Below are positions 16,074 through 24,866 of a stretch of DNA of 64,000 bases, one piece after another. The notes under the pieces were generated by a model that did no database searches, was not told the DNA's origin, and saw nothing but the letters and a program-made list of their open reading frames with translations. Numbering within the stretch: the first letter of the stretch is position 1; each line of letters opens with the position of its first letter. Origin of the DNA: a bacterium (GTDB lineage Bacteria > Bdellovibrionota_C > UBA2361 > SZUA-149 > JAQTWB01); contig JAQTWB010000002.1 of the NCBI GenBank assembly GCA_028689495.1, positions 1-64,000 on the forward strand, in the 5' to 3' direction. Made by a program: the position numbers and the translations under genes.

Positions 16074-17869
16074 ATCAGTCGCTTCTTGTCAACCTGTCAG
16101 AGTCCGCCTTAGCCCTACTGACAGATTACAGGTTACTGCAGAGATTACCGGATAAATTCAACCTCGAAAGAATTGTCGAAACTCATATTTCACTGGTTCT
16201 AATAGGCGAACACGCGGTCCTTAAGCTTAAAAAACCGGTTCGTCTGGGGTTTCTCGACCATAGCCAGCTTGAAGCCAGATGGCGCTCCGCCCAAGCCGAG
16301 GTGATTCTCAACCGGCGACTGGCCGCTGATATATATCTAGGGCTTGTCGCACTTCCCAACCATTCAGAGTCAATAATTGACATCTCAAGTCTAGACGCCA
16401 GGCTCCTTGAGATATCCTCCGACTTCGCCACTGCAGAACCCTTAGTCGTAATGAAGAGATTACCTGAGCAGCGGACGCTTAAGGAGATTATTCGCCGTTC
16501 AATTGCCCTACTTAAACATAACCCTCCATGCCCAAATGATAAAATCTTCACCGCCGACAATGAACTTTCAGCAAGTAGCGAGATCATCGCCCGACTGCTC
16601 GGCAATTTCCACTTCGCGCTCATTAATTCCAATAACCGCCCGATAAAAGTTGCCTCTACTAATCCATCGGCGAACCATTCGGCTGATAAAATCAAAAACT
16701 TTGCCCAACTATTTCGCGATAACCTAAAAGACATCCAACAAAACAATCAGCTGCTTGCACCTGAAGCGCAGGTTCTACTGCCATTCATAGCAACAGCCGC
16801 TGAAAAGTTGCTCATTAGTTGCCTTGATACGCTCATCACACGCTCTGATCAGGGCTTCATCGTCAATGGCCACGGAGATCTTCGTTGTGAACATATCTTC
16901 TACATCGCCAGTAGCGCCTTGGCGATTGATTGCATAGAATTCGACTGGGACATGCGCCAGGTTGATGTCGTAAACGACATCTGCTTCCTCTTGATGGATA
17001 TTGATTTTCAATGCACAGAACAGGGAGCGCCAGTTGTTGCGAAATACCTAAATGACAGCTTTCTAAAAACGTATCTGGAATGTTTTTCGCCCTCATTTCG
17101 CCCAATTCTTTTCCCAGACGATAATCGAATTTCTGCGCTTTTTAAAACCTATCGGGCACTAGTCAGGGCCAAAGTTGATATTCTGCAAGCGAAAGCACAT
17201 GCAGCAAATTCGGAAGGACAGCTCGAGAAGGCCGAACAACATATATTCCTTGCCGCTCATTATCTAAAACTTATTCCTTCGACCACAATCATTGCTTTTT
17301 CTGGCCTGATGGGAACTGGAAAATCAACTCTGGCAAAACGCTTTGCTCGAGTTTTTTCTGCGCCGCACCTGCAAACAGATGCACTACGCCTTGCCCAAAA
17401 AGACACTCCATCTCTAGCGGCCAAAAGCAACTGGGCCCAAGCGAACTACAGCGAAGAATCTCGCCTAAAAGTCTATGACCAGATGTTCAATGAAGCTCTC
17501 TCTCCTCTGCTTTGTCGGCAAAGTATTATTTTTGACGCTTCATTTCACCGTTCTAGCCAGAGAAGACGGGTCGATCTACTGGGCGAAAAAACCAACACCC
17601 CGACAATTAAAATTCATTGCCTACTCGAACGAGAAGAAACGATTAGACGACTTGATGAAAGAAGCGCCTCCGGCAACTCCCTGTCAGAAGGCCGTGCGGA
17701 ACTTCTCGATCTTCAAGCGGCTGATTATGAACAGCTCAGCGACAACGAGCTGCAACAATATATTGTGATCGACACAGGTAAAACACTTGAGGAGCAGCTA
17801 GCCGAAATCTTTATGGCAATCATTAGCCAAAATGCGTCTCAGCCAGTCTTTTCTCAATCGCCGCCCTAA
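16070..17869 (+). CDS. Fused aminoglycoside-phosphotransferase-like and P-loop kinase protein
   Basis: A 599-residue two-domain protein. Residues 1-350 are an APH-like kinase fold: VLKLKKPVRLGF, a catalytic loop NGHGDLRCEHIF (about 266-277) and an IEFDWDMRQVD segment replacing the usual DFE/DWE. Residues about 405-590 are a P-loop NTPase of the gluconate/shikimate-kinase type, with GLMGTGKST (about 412-420). The fused architecture is widespread in bacteria (COG2187 plus COG0645), often annotated as aminoglycoside phosphotransferase, but the real substrate is unknown and resistance should not be assumed. It begins with ATGA overlap. Its 3' end overlaps the convergent ykgJ-like gene by 47 bp. 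Confidence 0.8.
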   Translation: MNQSLLVNLSESALALLTDYRLLQRLPDKFNLERIVETHISLVLIGEHAVLKLKKPVRLGFLDHSQLEARWRSAQAEVILNRRLAADIYLGLVALPNHSESIIDISSLDARLLEISSDFATAEPLVVMKRLPEQRTLKEIIRRSIALLKHNPPCPNDKIFTADNELSASSEIIARLLGNFHFALINSNNRPIKVASTNPSANHSADKIKNFAQLFRDNLKDIQQNNQLLAPEAQVLLPFIATAAEKLLISCLDTLITRSDQGFIVNGHGDLRCEHIFYIASSALAIDCIEFDWDMRQVDVVNDICFLLMDIDFQCTEQGAPVVAKYLNDSFLKTYLECFSPSFRPILFPDDNRISALFKTYRALVRAKVDILQAKAHAANSEGQLEKAEQHIFLAAHYLKLIPSTTIIAFSGLMGTGKSTLAKRFARVFSAPHLQTDALRLAQKDTPSLAAKSNWAQANYSEESRLKVYDQMFNEALSPLLCRQSIIFDASFHRSSQRRRVDLLGEKTNTPTIKIHCLLEREETIRRLDERSASGNSLSEGRAELLDLQAADYEQLSDNELQQYIVIDTGKTLEEQLAEIFMAIISQNASQPVFSQSPP

Positions 17870-18446
17870 CAAGAATTGATAATTCACCAAAAAGAACCGT
17901 AACTTCTGGATCGGGCAAAGCCTCGAGAACCTCTCGTCGCAATTGTTCGACCCGTGGCGGCAAGTGGTAGAGAGAATCGTCATCACAACAAGGCGCACAC
18001 AACTCAGGCGCTGATGAAACCATATGCAGACGACAGGCCCCGGGGCGATGTTCATAAGCGACACAACGTCCATCCTCAAGAAATGGGCATGGCGCAGCGA
18101 CTTCAGAAAAATACCGCGTAAAAACCCCCTGCGGTATATCAATATGAGCCGGATATGGAGTGATAAATTTCTGGGTAGCTCTCCGCGAAGAAAAAAACTC
18201 TCGCAACACTCCAGACTTTGAAATCAGGCGTTGCCAGACAAGCTGTTGCGTTTTTGCCGCCTGGCAAAAGAACCAATCAGCCAGTGCATCTGCCTCATCC
18301 TCACTTATTTCCACCAGCAAATGACAACAATAACTGCAACCAGGGCCACAGGATATTTTCTCCCCACCCTCCTGCATATCAACCAACGCCTGATCGACAT
18401 GCTCATTAATGATTCTGAAGTGTCGTTGATAAAGTTTTTCATTCAT
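17823..18446 (-). CDS. YkgJ family Cys-cluster metal-binding protein
   Basis: A 207-residue cytoplasmic protein of the YkgJ zinc/iron-chelating family. Cysteines are grouped as SCGPGCSYCCH near residue 32-41, CPFLEDGRCVAYEHRPGACR in the middle and CAPCC further on; the CxxxCxxCC and RPxxCR patterns define the family. Biochemical role is not established. Its ATG overlaps the stop of hemA by 8 bp (ATGAATGA-like junction), so it is the third gene of the hemX-hemA operon. Its 3' end overlaps the convergent kinase gene by 47 bp, which leaves no room for separate terminators. Confidence 0.85.
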   Translation of the reverse strand: MNEKLYQRHFRIINEHVDQALVDMQEGGEKISCGPGCSYCCHLLVEISEDEADALADWFFCQAAKTQQLVWQRLISKSGVLREFFSSRRATQKFITPYPAHIDIPQGVFTRYFSEVAAPCPFLEDGRCVAYEHRPGACRLHMVSSAPELCAPCCDDDSLYHLPPRVEQLRREVLEALPDPEVTVLFGELSILVRAAIEKRLAETHFG

Positions 18447-19827
18447 AATTCTTTCCCGCTTTTACTCTCGCAACATCGGCCGCGATATCGGAGAACGTTT
18501 CACTCCTTCCTCCCGCGAGAACCATTTTTCTCGCGACCTTCACCAATTCGGGATTATGAACCCCCTCCTCCTTCAACAACGAAAGAACAGGATGAAGAAA
18601 CCGAGAGACCAGGGCACTGTTATTATGCTGCAACTGAACACTAATCGATTGCAAAATGTCTTGGTCAATCCCCTGCCGACGAAGAAATTTTAACGTTCGC
18701 AACATTTCTCTATCTGCCTGTTCCATACAAGACTGCCGAATCCTGACGATCTCTGGATCAAGAGCCCTGACCTGTCGCCAGGAAAAAAACTCTTCGACAT
18801 AATCTTCAAGCATTGATGATGCCTTATCAATTTCCCCTAACCGCCCTGACATGTTCTTGGCAACTATTTCTTCCAAATGATCGATATTATAGAGGAACAC
18901 ATCCTCAACCACTGAAAGATCGGGAGAGAAATTCCTCGGCACCGCAAGATCAATAAAAAACTGTGGCTCATTGCGCCGCACACCTTGCGACGACCTCGTC
19001 ATTAATGCGTTAACCAGAGGCTCTGAACCGGAAGGTAAAGCAATAGCGCCGATAATGATATCCGCCTCGGCAAGAAATTCGGGAAGCTGCGCGACACTCA
19101 ACGCCACTGCACCATAACGCTCGGCAAGCATCAGAGCTTTTGAAACACTGCGATTACAAACAAAAATCTTTCGCACCCCGGACTTGAGAAAGTGCTTCAG
19201 CGCGAGTTCTCCTGTTTCTCCAGCGCCAAGAAGCATCACAGACGCCTCAGATAAATCGCCAAAAATATGCTCCGCGAGCTCGCGTGCTGCATAACACACA
19301 GATACTGCATTTTTGCCGATACCTGTACTCGAGCGCACATTCTTGGCCGCACGAAATGCCCGATGAAAAAGACCATTGATCAGCGGGCCAGCCGAACATG
19401 CTTCTCGCGCCCGCCGATATGCGTTTTTTACCTGCCCGAGGATCTGGGGTTCGCCGACAACCATTGAATCAAGCCCACAAGAGACGCGAAAAAGGTGACT
19501 CACTGCCTCTCTACCAGCAAAAAGATAAAATCCGGAAGAAAACCGCTCAGATGGCTCGTTGCTCATCCGCTCAAAAAATGCGACGAGCATAGATTTGACA
19601 GCGGACGGATCTTTATCACCATCGACAACCACCAGAAGCTCAACACGATTACAAGTGCTAATCACAGCAGCTTCGCATATGCCTTCCAGCATGCACAGGT
19701 CATTAATAACCGAAGAATGAGCGGAATCAGCTACAGAAAATTTTTCGCGCAGCTCAACAGGCGTAGACTTATAACTGACTCCAGCAATAAAAATCTGCGG
19801 TTCTTCCGGGGCCACCTCAGTGGACAT
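18439..19827 (-). CDS. hemA: Glutamyl-tRNA reductase
   Basis: A 462-residue enzyme that reduces glutamyl-tRNA(Glu) to glutamate-1-semialdehyde with NADPH, the first committed step of C5 haem synthesis. Landmarks: SYKSTPVELREKFSV, catalytic Cys at about 59 in STCNR, GLDSMVVGEPQILGQVK, the NADPH-binding loop LGAGETGELA and the C-terminal dimerisation helices. Length is normal. The start overlaps the end of hemX by 11 bp. Co-transcription with an HemX/CcsA-like protein is a common arrangement in deltaproteobacteria and Firmicutes, and is thought to balance enzyme level. Confidence 0.95.
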   Translation of the reverse strand: MSTEVAPEEPQIFIAGVSYKSTPVELREKFSVADSAHSSVINDLCMLEGICEAAVISTCNRVELLVVVDGDKDPSAVKSMLVAFFERMSNEPSERFSSGFYLFAGREAVSHLFRVSCGLDSMVVGEPQILGQVKNAYRRAREACSAGPLINGLFHRAFRAAKNVRSSTGIGKNAVSVCYAARELAEHIFGDLSEASVMLLGAGETGELALKHFLKSGVRKIFVCNRSVSKALMLAERYGAVALSVAQLPEFLAEADIIIGAIALPSGSEPLVNALMTRSSQGVRRNEPQFFIDLAVPRNFSPDLSVVEDVFLYNIDHLEEIVAKNMSGRLGEIDKASSMLEDYVEEFFSWRQVRALDPEIVRIRQSCMEQADREMLRTLKFLRRQGIDQDILQSISVQLQHNNSALVSRFLHPVLSLLKEEGVHNPELVKVARKMVLAGGRSETFSDIAADVARVKAGKNYE

Positions 19828-20662
19828 GAAATGTCCTCCCTAAAAACCCTACTGCGATAAAAGATGCGAGCACAAAAACAAAAGCTATACTCGACAAAGC
19901 GGCAATTCGACGCCCCTTCCAGCCAAAATAAAATCGAGCCAATAAAACAAGCGCATAAGCAATGAGCACGAGAAAGGAAGAAAGCAAACGCATATCGTTC
20001 ACCAGCATATCGATCTTCATACTGCCAACGAAACTGAGCCCGCTAATCACACCAAGCAGCATTAAGGAAAAACCTACAACCAGGCAGGCAATGTTGAATC
20101 GATCCATTGTCCGCAATGATGGCAAATGCCTGATAAGATAATTTATTTTTCTGCGCTTCAACAGATAATCCTGTAACAGGATGGAAAGACTTGCACCAAA
20201 AGCCAAAACAAAAGCGACATCGGCGCAAACAACACTCAGGATATGAAATGCCAGACCCGGGAAACGAGGGGCGGGAATGGATTCTCCCCGCTGAAGATGA
20301 AGTAGCACAGAAGACAAAAGAAAAAGAAATGTCACTGCTGGAGCTATAAATACAGCAAAGGCGCTCCACTGCAGTTTCCGCTCAGCGGCAAAAAACAAAG
20401 ACAATACAATAAAACTGACCAAAGACACGGTATGGGGCAAAGACATCACCAGACGATAGTCGTGGGAGATAAAAGCCTCCAGGTACAACTGAGCGATATA
20501 ACATCCATGAGCAAGAAACCCACCAAGAAGCATTTTCCGCCCACGTGCGAACTGTCGCTCTTCCGAGTCAGAAGTGCGCAGGGCTCGCAGGTAAAGAACT
20601 GATGCTCCGGCATAAAAAACTGTGGTCAGCACAGAAAACACATGGATTACGAACGAAAACAT
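19817..20662 (-). CDS. hemX: HemX/CcsA-like membrane protein
   Basis: A 281-residue polytopic protein with about eight hydrophobic spans, matching the cytochrome c assembly (CcsA/HemX) family. Histidines occur in or near spans (for example HGCYIAQLYLE, LPHTVSLVSF, HILSVVCADVAF), as expected for haem-handling members, but the WGxxWxWD tryptophan-rich signature of true CcsA/CcmC is not seen, so HemX is the better call. It sits directly before hemA with an 11-bp overlap; in such operons it lowers HemA amount. The ATG at 20662 has GGAGG five bases upstream. Confidence 0.8.
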   Translation of the reverse strand: MFSFVIHVFSVLTTVFYAGASVLYLRALRTSDSEERQFARGRKMLLGGFLAHGCYIAQLYLEAFISHDYRLVMSLPHTVSLVSFIVLSLFFAAERKLQWSAFAVFIAPAVTFLFLLSSVLLHLQRGESIPAPRFPGLAFHILSVVCADVAFVLAFGASLSILLQDYLLKRRKINYLIRHLPSLRTMDRFNIACLVVGFSLMLLGVISGLSFVGSMKIDMLVNDMRLLSSFLVLIAYALVLLARFYFGWKGRRIAALSSIAFVFVLASFIAVGFLGRTFHVH

Positions 20663-20686
20663 CACTGCCTCCAGCCACAGACATTA

Positions 20687-22549
20687 TTAATATTTTATTT
20701 TCTGTCCTGGCTTAATCATTCTGTCGACCCCAGGATTCCTGGCCTTTAATCTAGGCAAAGAGACGTTAAGTCGACGAGATATTGCATAAAGACTATCACC
20801 GGGCTTCACTGTGTAAGTTTTTTCGGCAGCAGGAGCTGTCGCTCTTTTCCCCTTACCCGAAACACTTGCCGGCAACTTGAGTTTCTGCCCAATCCGAAGT
20901 GTTGCCTGCCTGCTCAAGCCATTAGCATTTGCAAGAGCATCAATACCACTGCCATAACGTCGGGCTATCCCACCCAGCGTATCGCCAGACGCAACAACAT
21001 GGACTGCCCCTGATGATGAAATGTCACTGGTCGCACCAGCCTTGGCACCAGCAGATGTCGCTCGTGTCATTGCTGTCGGGGTAGAAACAGCAGGTGTTTT
21101 GGCGGCGACAGAGACCGGTGCCGCGGACTGTGCAGGCGAAGCTACAACATCACCGGGAAGTCTTAACTTCATGCCAATACGAATCTTATTTGCATTCTTT
21201 AGACCATTGGCCCTCATAATTTCCGCCGCACTTAGTCCATAGTGCCGAGCAATGCCCGAGAGCGACTCTCCCCGACTGACGACATGAACTGCCGAACTGG
21301 TACTTCTGATTTGACGGACATCACCAGCATAAACCTGACTCGCAGCATCCGGAGTAACCGTTCGACCGTGTCGCAAGGAGGCGATAACCGCACGTCCGTC
21401 ACCCGCCGGGACTTTAAGCATATAACCAGCGGGTATTGCCCCTCGTCCGCTGATAACTGGCTGTAAAAAAGCTGGATTCATCATTTGCAGATTACTTGCG
21501 CTTGCTCCACGATATTTGAGCAGCTGAGAAAAATAGGTTGCCTGCTCAAGACGCACTTCTTCAAATTGCAAAGGTCGCTCAAGCACAATCCCGGGGAAAT
21601 GTTGCTTCATCTCGGTATAAACTTCATTGGCCGCAAGTAACTCAATAAAAAAGTTACGTGAAGCAAAACCAAAAGCTCCACCTTTATAGGTACGAATCAC
21701 TTTTACCCAATCACGTTCACCCGTGGCTTTAATCGCTCGTAATACTCCTGTAACCCCATGATTGTACGAAGTCACTGCAAGCGGCCAACTCTTTATCGTG
21801 TTATAAGCGGAACCAAGGTAACGAGACGCTGAACGTGTAGCAATTATAGGGTCCAGCCGTTCATCGACGCTGGCGTTAATACGCATATAGCTCCGACCAG
21901 TTACCCGCATAAACTGCCATATACCAGCCGCGCCAACGACACTCCTCGCCTCATAATTGAATGAAGACTCAATCATCGGTAAGCGCGTCAACTCTATCGG
22001 CAACCCCTCACGACGAAAAATGTCTTCCATGAATTGCATATAACGTCCGGAACGAACAATCCCTTCACGGAATCTTTCGGCGATTCCAGTTTGACTGCGA
22101 ATCTGCTTATCCTCATAGGCTTCTCGATATTTCCGAACTCCGTTCAGCTTACGAAAGAGTGTAAAAATTCTTTGCTCCAGTTCATTGCTGGGGCGCCGGC
22201 CCTTGTCGAGGTTGGTCAAAGCTTTGCGAATTCGACCTTCTTCATCAAGCAGCGCCCTGTCTTTACGCCGACGAAATTCCCCTTCGGAAACCCCCTGACG
22301 CAAAGTAGTCAGATCAAGAATCGAATAAATAATGTCGAGATGGTCGCGGTGGTGGAAAATAACCTGATTCTCACCATAACGGGCAAATACCAGTTTCCAG
22401 AAATCAACATCCGCCCGGACTCTTGGGTCGACAACAAAGGCTGGATGTTTCTGTGCTTCCAGTGTGGGCACGAAAAGCGCCGCAATAAAAACAAAGCTGA
22501 CAAACGACAAAAAACAGCTACGGATCATCTGCACAAAATAGTCCCGCAT
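20687..22549 (-). CDS. MltD-like lytic transglycosylase with LysM repeats
   Basis: A 620-residue secreted murein hydrolase. After a signal peptide (SFVFIAALFVPTLEAQ) and a helical region comes an SLT domain with catalytic Glu at about 194 in MIESSFNYEARS, then GAAGIWQFM and TSYNHG, the family-1 signature. Three clear LysM modules follow (starting AVHVVSRGESL, AVHVVASGDTL and KTYTVKPGDSL), separated by Ala/Thr/Ser linkers; a weaker possible one starts at YMLKVPAGD. It cleaves glycan strands with formation of anhydro-muramic ends. Length and order match MltD. AAGGTG precedes the ATG. It is 24 bp upstream of hemX. Confidence 0.9.
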   Translation of the reverse strand: MRDYFVQMIRSCFLSFVSFVFIAALFVPTLEAQKHPAFVVDPRVRADVDFWKLVFARYGENQVIFHHRDHLDIIYSILDLTTLRQGVSEGEFRRRKDRALLDEEGRIRKALTNLDKGRRPSNELEQRIFTLFRKLNGVRKYREAYEDKQIRSQTGIAERFREGIVRSGRYMQFMEDIFRREGLPIELTRLPMIESSFNYEARSVVGAAGIWQFMRVTGRSYMRINASVDERLDPIIATRSASRYLGSAYNTIKSWPLAVTSYNHGVTGVLRAIKATGERDWVKVIRTYKGGAFGFASRNFFIELLAANEVYTEMKQHFPGIVLERPLQFEEVRLEQATYFSQLLKYRGASASNLQMMNPAFLQPVISGRGAIPAGYMLKVPAGDGRAVIASLRHGRTVTPDAASQVYAGDVRQIRSTSSAVHVVSRGESLSGIARHYGLSAAEIMRANGLKNANKIRIGMKLRLPGDVVASPAQSAAPVSVAAKTPAVSTPTAMTRATSAGAKAGATSDISSSGAVHVVASGDTLGGIARRYGSGIDALANANGLSRQATLRIGQKLKLPASVSGKGKRATAPAAEKTYTVKPGDSLYAISRRLNVSLPRLKARNPGVDRMIKPGQKIKY

Positions 22550-22623
22550 AAAAAAACACCTTGACTGTTTACTTGAATCTTTAGTCTGGCAATGACAGTT
22601 TATATTGAAATTCCGAAGTTATC

Positions 22624-22644
22624 GGGCGCCTCACGAGGCGACCC
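22624..22644. repeat. GGGCGC palindrome, copy 3
   Basis: GGGCGCCTCACGAGGCGACCC followed by TACATG, in the 155-bp gap between the carboxypeptidase and transglycosylase genes (75 bp upstream of the latter). Confidence 0.75.
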
Positions 22645-22704
22645 TACATGCACTCGTCGCTAACCCTGAAATTGCACTTTGGGCTGGCCCGTCATGAGAA
22701 AAAC

Positions 22705-24189
22705 TCAGATATCAGTACCGGCAAGAATTTGCAGCACCTGATCTTCAATTCGCACAGCCTCACTTTTACCTATTCCACCTGAAACAAGTACGACATACGC
22801 CACCTCACGACGATTATGTGAAAATCCATAACCGGCTATACCGCTTACACCCGTTAATGTTCCGGTCTTCCCCCGAAAAGCATCCCCTGGCTGCCATTCC
22901 ACGCCATCCCCTGCGGAATTACGCCCAATTCGCCTTTTCCTCACCGTCCCGCTACTGCCAAAGCGCCCCAAAGAAGCTTTGAAATGAGGCGCAATAATAC
23001 TGTTGCCAGAAGCATACTTCAGCACCGCAACAATCTGTCTCGGAGTTAACCTGTTACCCCGATCCAAGCCCGATCCATCGGCGATCTTGAACTGTTGATC
23101 GGCAAATCCCTGCCTTTTAACCACAGAACTCAATCGCGTCAGACCCAAAGTGCGATCAAACTGGCCTGCTGCATTTTGACCTAGTAGATTAAGAAGCTGC
23201 TCAGCAATAAAATTATTGCTGTAAAAGTTAAGCTCTTTAATGATCTCGGCAAGAGGCTTGGACTGATGGGTATGAATTAACTTTGCTCCTTGTGGAACAA
23301 CTGCCCGAAGCGGATTTGCTGCTTGAAAACTGACCCCACGCCGCTGCAACAGATTCATCAGAGCGACTCCCAAATACAAGCCGGGGTCCTTGACCGTACG
23401 ATATTCGGTCACAACTTCACCGCTCGCGACCAAAGGTGGCACTGTCCCACCGACTCTAAGACCAGTCACACCCAGAGCTCTTGCCGCTACCGAAGAAAAA
23501 TCACTGCCCTGCCGGCTGTCCCCGGCCAGTTGTATATTGGCGGCAGCCCCCTTCCTGACCGCAGGAACACCTCGCAGCAATCCATCAAAACCAGGCACAG
23601 TCCAGACGGAAAGTTGTGAATCAACCGGATTCTGCGCCACGGATACGGGTATACAATTGTGATTTAAAGATAAAGCACCACTGCCAGCCTCATATGGCCT
23701 TGGCCCGGAAGGACCGCGAGGAGTAAGAAAAAGACTGTCATCGACATACAGACCTGAAAATCCCTCAACTCGAGTACCTGCAATAACTTCAGCAATATCC
23801 CACAAATCGCGTGACACAAGGCCCGGATCACCGTATCCACGGATATATATGGAAACATTCTTTCCGGACCCGGACATGAAAACCTCAGTCGGGATCTGAA
23901 ACTCGCTGCCCAAAGTTTCCAAAGCCGCCGTAGCAGTCAATATTTTCATCAAAGAAGCTGGAGTAAAAGGTTTGTCAGCATTTCTGGCATACAGAGACTG
24001 CCCACCTTCAAGAGCGACAAACTGTATGCCTATATCAACCTTGTTATAGCCGGAAATCACACGCTCGATCTTGCTTCCCAAAACCGAAGCTGCTGGCTGT
24101 GCAACAGAATTACCCGGATGGCAGATTGGGCATACCAAGAGCGATAGACACAAAATAACCCAAAAGGGTGCTTTTCTTAAGGTTCTCAT
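22705..24189 (-). CDS. dacB: D-alanyl-D-alanine carboxypeptidase/endopeptidase (PBP4, peptidase S13)
   Basis: A 494-residue periplasmic penicillin-binding protein. A signal peptide ends near NSVAQ. The three active-site motifs are present: SLMK with Ser at about 79 and Lys at about 82, SNN in YSNNFIAEQLL, and KTG in FRGKTGTLTG. The large insertion between motifs 1 and 2 marks the S13 (DacB) family. It trims or cuts peptide crosslinks in murein and fits the neighbouring lytic transglycosylase gene. Its upstream region contains an inverted GAAACGGTATA box at about 24227-24240. Confidence 0.92.
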   Translation of the reverse strand: MRTLRKAPFWVILCLSLLVCPICHPGNSVAQPAASVLGSKIERVISGYNKVDIGIQFVALEGGQSLYARNADKPFTPASLMKILTATAALETLGSEFQIPTEVFMSGSGKNVSIYIRGYGDPGLVSRDLWDIAEVIAGTRVEGFSGLYVDDSLFLTPRGPSGPRPYEAGSGALSLNHNCIPVSVAQNPVDSQLSVWTVPGFDGLLRGVPAVRKGAAANIQLAGDSRQGSDFSSVAARALGVTGLRVGGTVPPLVASGEVVTEYRTVKDPGLYLGVALMNLLQRRGVSFQAANPLRAVVPQGAKLIHTHQSKPLAEIIKELNFYSNNFIAEQLLNLLGQNAAGQFDRTLGLTRLSSVVKRQGFADQQFKIADGSGLDRGNRLTPRQIVAVLKYASGNSIIAPHFKASLGRFGSSGTVRKRRIGRNSAGDGVEWQPGDAFRGKTGTLTGVSGIAGYGFSHNRREVAYVVLVSGGIGKSEAVRIEDQVLQILAGTDI

Positions 24190-24226
24190 ATCGACCTGGG
24201 CGAATGAATCAATTTTCTCTGGCTGT

Positions 24227-24242
24227 TTTTATACCGTTTCAA
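24227..24242 (-). repeat. GAAACGGTATA box, inverted copy
   Basis: ATACCGTTTCAATGATATAC on the plus strand, i.e. TTGAAACGGTATAA on the minus strand, 38 bp before the start of the dacB-like gene. Related boxes occur at 124-144, about 12590 and 14092-14116; three of the four stand upstream of a start codon. Confidence 0.55.
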
Positions 24243-24369
24243 TGATATACATCCCCTACTCCATAACTCACCTTGAATGAGCTTGGAAGAGAGATCCCGA
24301 GAGTCTTGAAAAACTCTCTTGTGATACCTAATCAATAATCTCCGTTAAACAGCAGAACAATGAGCAATA

Positions 24370-24459
24370 CTAACGTTATCTGGTCGCTGCTTGCGCAGCT
24401 CCAATATACTGCTCGAGATTGAGGTGTTATGGATCGGAAAACTAAAGTGCGAGCAGTAT
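24370..24459 (+). repeat. ATACTGCTC/GAGCAGTAT repeat, copy 2
   Basis: Full copy: TAACGTTATCTGGTCGCTGC, then a GCTGC/GCAGC hairpin, ATACTGCTCG, 34 bp and CGAGCAGTAT. The last bases of the repeat supply the ATG used as the start of cutA (AGTATG). Inverted relative to copy 1. Confidence 0.8.
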
Positions 24460-24781
24460 GACCATGGATAACATCTTTCTCGGTATCGTCAGCGCACCGT
24501 CTCTGGAAGAAGCGCAAGTTATCGCCAGAATTCTCGTCGGCGAAAAACTCTGCGCCTGCGTCAACATCATACCCGCCGTTTCTTCAATATTTCAGTGGGA
24601 AAATGAGGTACAGGAATCGTCTGAAACAATAATGCTTATCAAGACTTCGTCTTGTAAAGCGGCTCCAATGGCACAAAAAGTTAAAGAACTCCACAGCTAT
24701 GAAGTGCCAGAAATTATCTTGCTTGAAATCAAAGATGGAGACCGCGATTACCTAAACTGGGCACAGCAGGTTCTCGCATAA
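24458..24781 (+). CDS. cutA: CutA-like divalent cation tolerance protein
   Basis: A 107-residue protein of the CutA family, small trimeric ferredoxin-like proteins linked to copper tolerance in E. coli though the true role is unsettled. Family marks: VSAPSLEEAQVIARILVGEKLCACVNI, FQWENEVQESSETIMLIKT, and LHSYEVPEIILLEI, with Cys and His residues in the usual places. Length is normal. Two ATG codons two apart (24458 and 24464) are possible starts; neither has a clear ribosome binding site, and the first lies at the edge of a repeat. A strong terminator follows. Confidence 0.88.
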   Translation: MTMDNIFLGIVSAPSLEEAQVIARILVGEKLCACVNIIPAVSSIFQWENEVQESSETIMLIKTSSCKAAPMAQKVKELHSYEVPEIILLEIKDGDRDYLNWAQQVLA

Positions 24782-24783
24782 AA

Positions 24784-24817
24784 AAGCCCCGCCGGGCATA
24801 ACTGCCAAGCGGGGCTT
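24784..24817 (+). terminator. Terminator-like hairpin after cutA
   Basis: AAGCCCCGC (24784-24792) pairs perfectly with GCGGGGCTT (24809-24817), 3 bp after the cutA stop. Preceded by an A-tract; the trailing T-run is short, so it could also serve the converging minus-strand gene. Confidence 0.75.
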
Positions 24818-24866
24818 ATCTGCAACATCCGGCATGCAAATGTCGCTACAAGAATAACTGTATGAA

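Noticed and set aside
16070-17869. Aminoglycoside resistance gene
   Set aside because: Although one domain has the APH fold, the two-domain architecture is widespread in species without resistance and the DFE/DWE region differs; substrate unknown.
18439-18446. Possible frameshift at the hemA/ykgJ junction
   Set aside because: The 8-bp overlap is an ordinary ATGAATGA-type coupling and both proteins are full length.
22034-22564. 176-codon open frame on the plus strand opposite the lytic transglycosylase gene
   Set aside because: Composition and lack of a ribosome binding site mark it as a shadow of a gene whose catalytic domain is clearly in the other strand.
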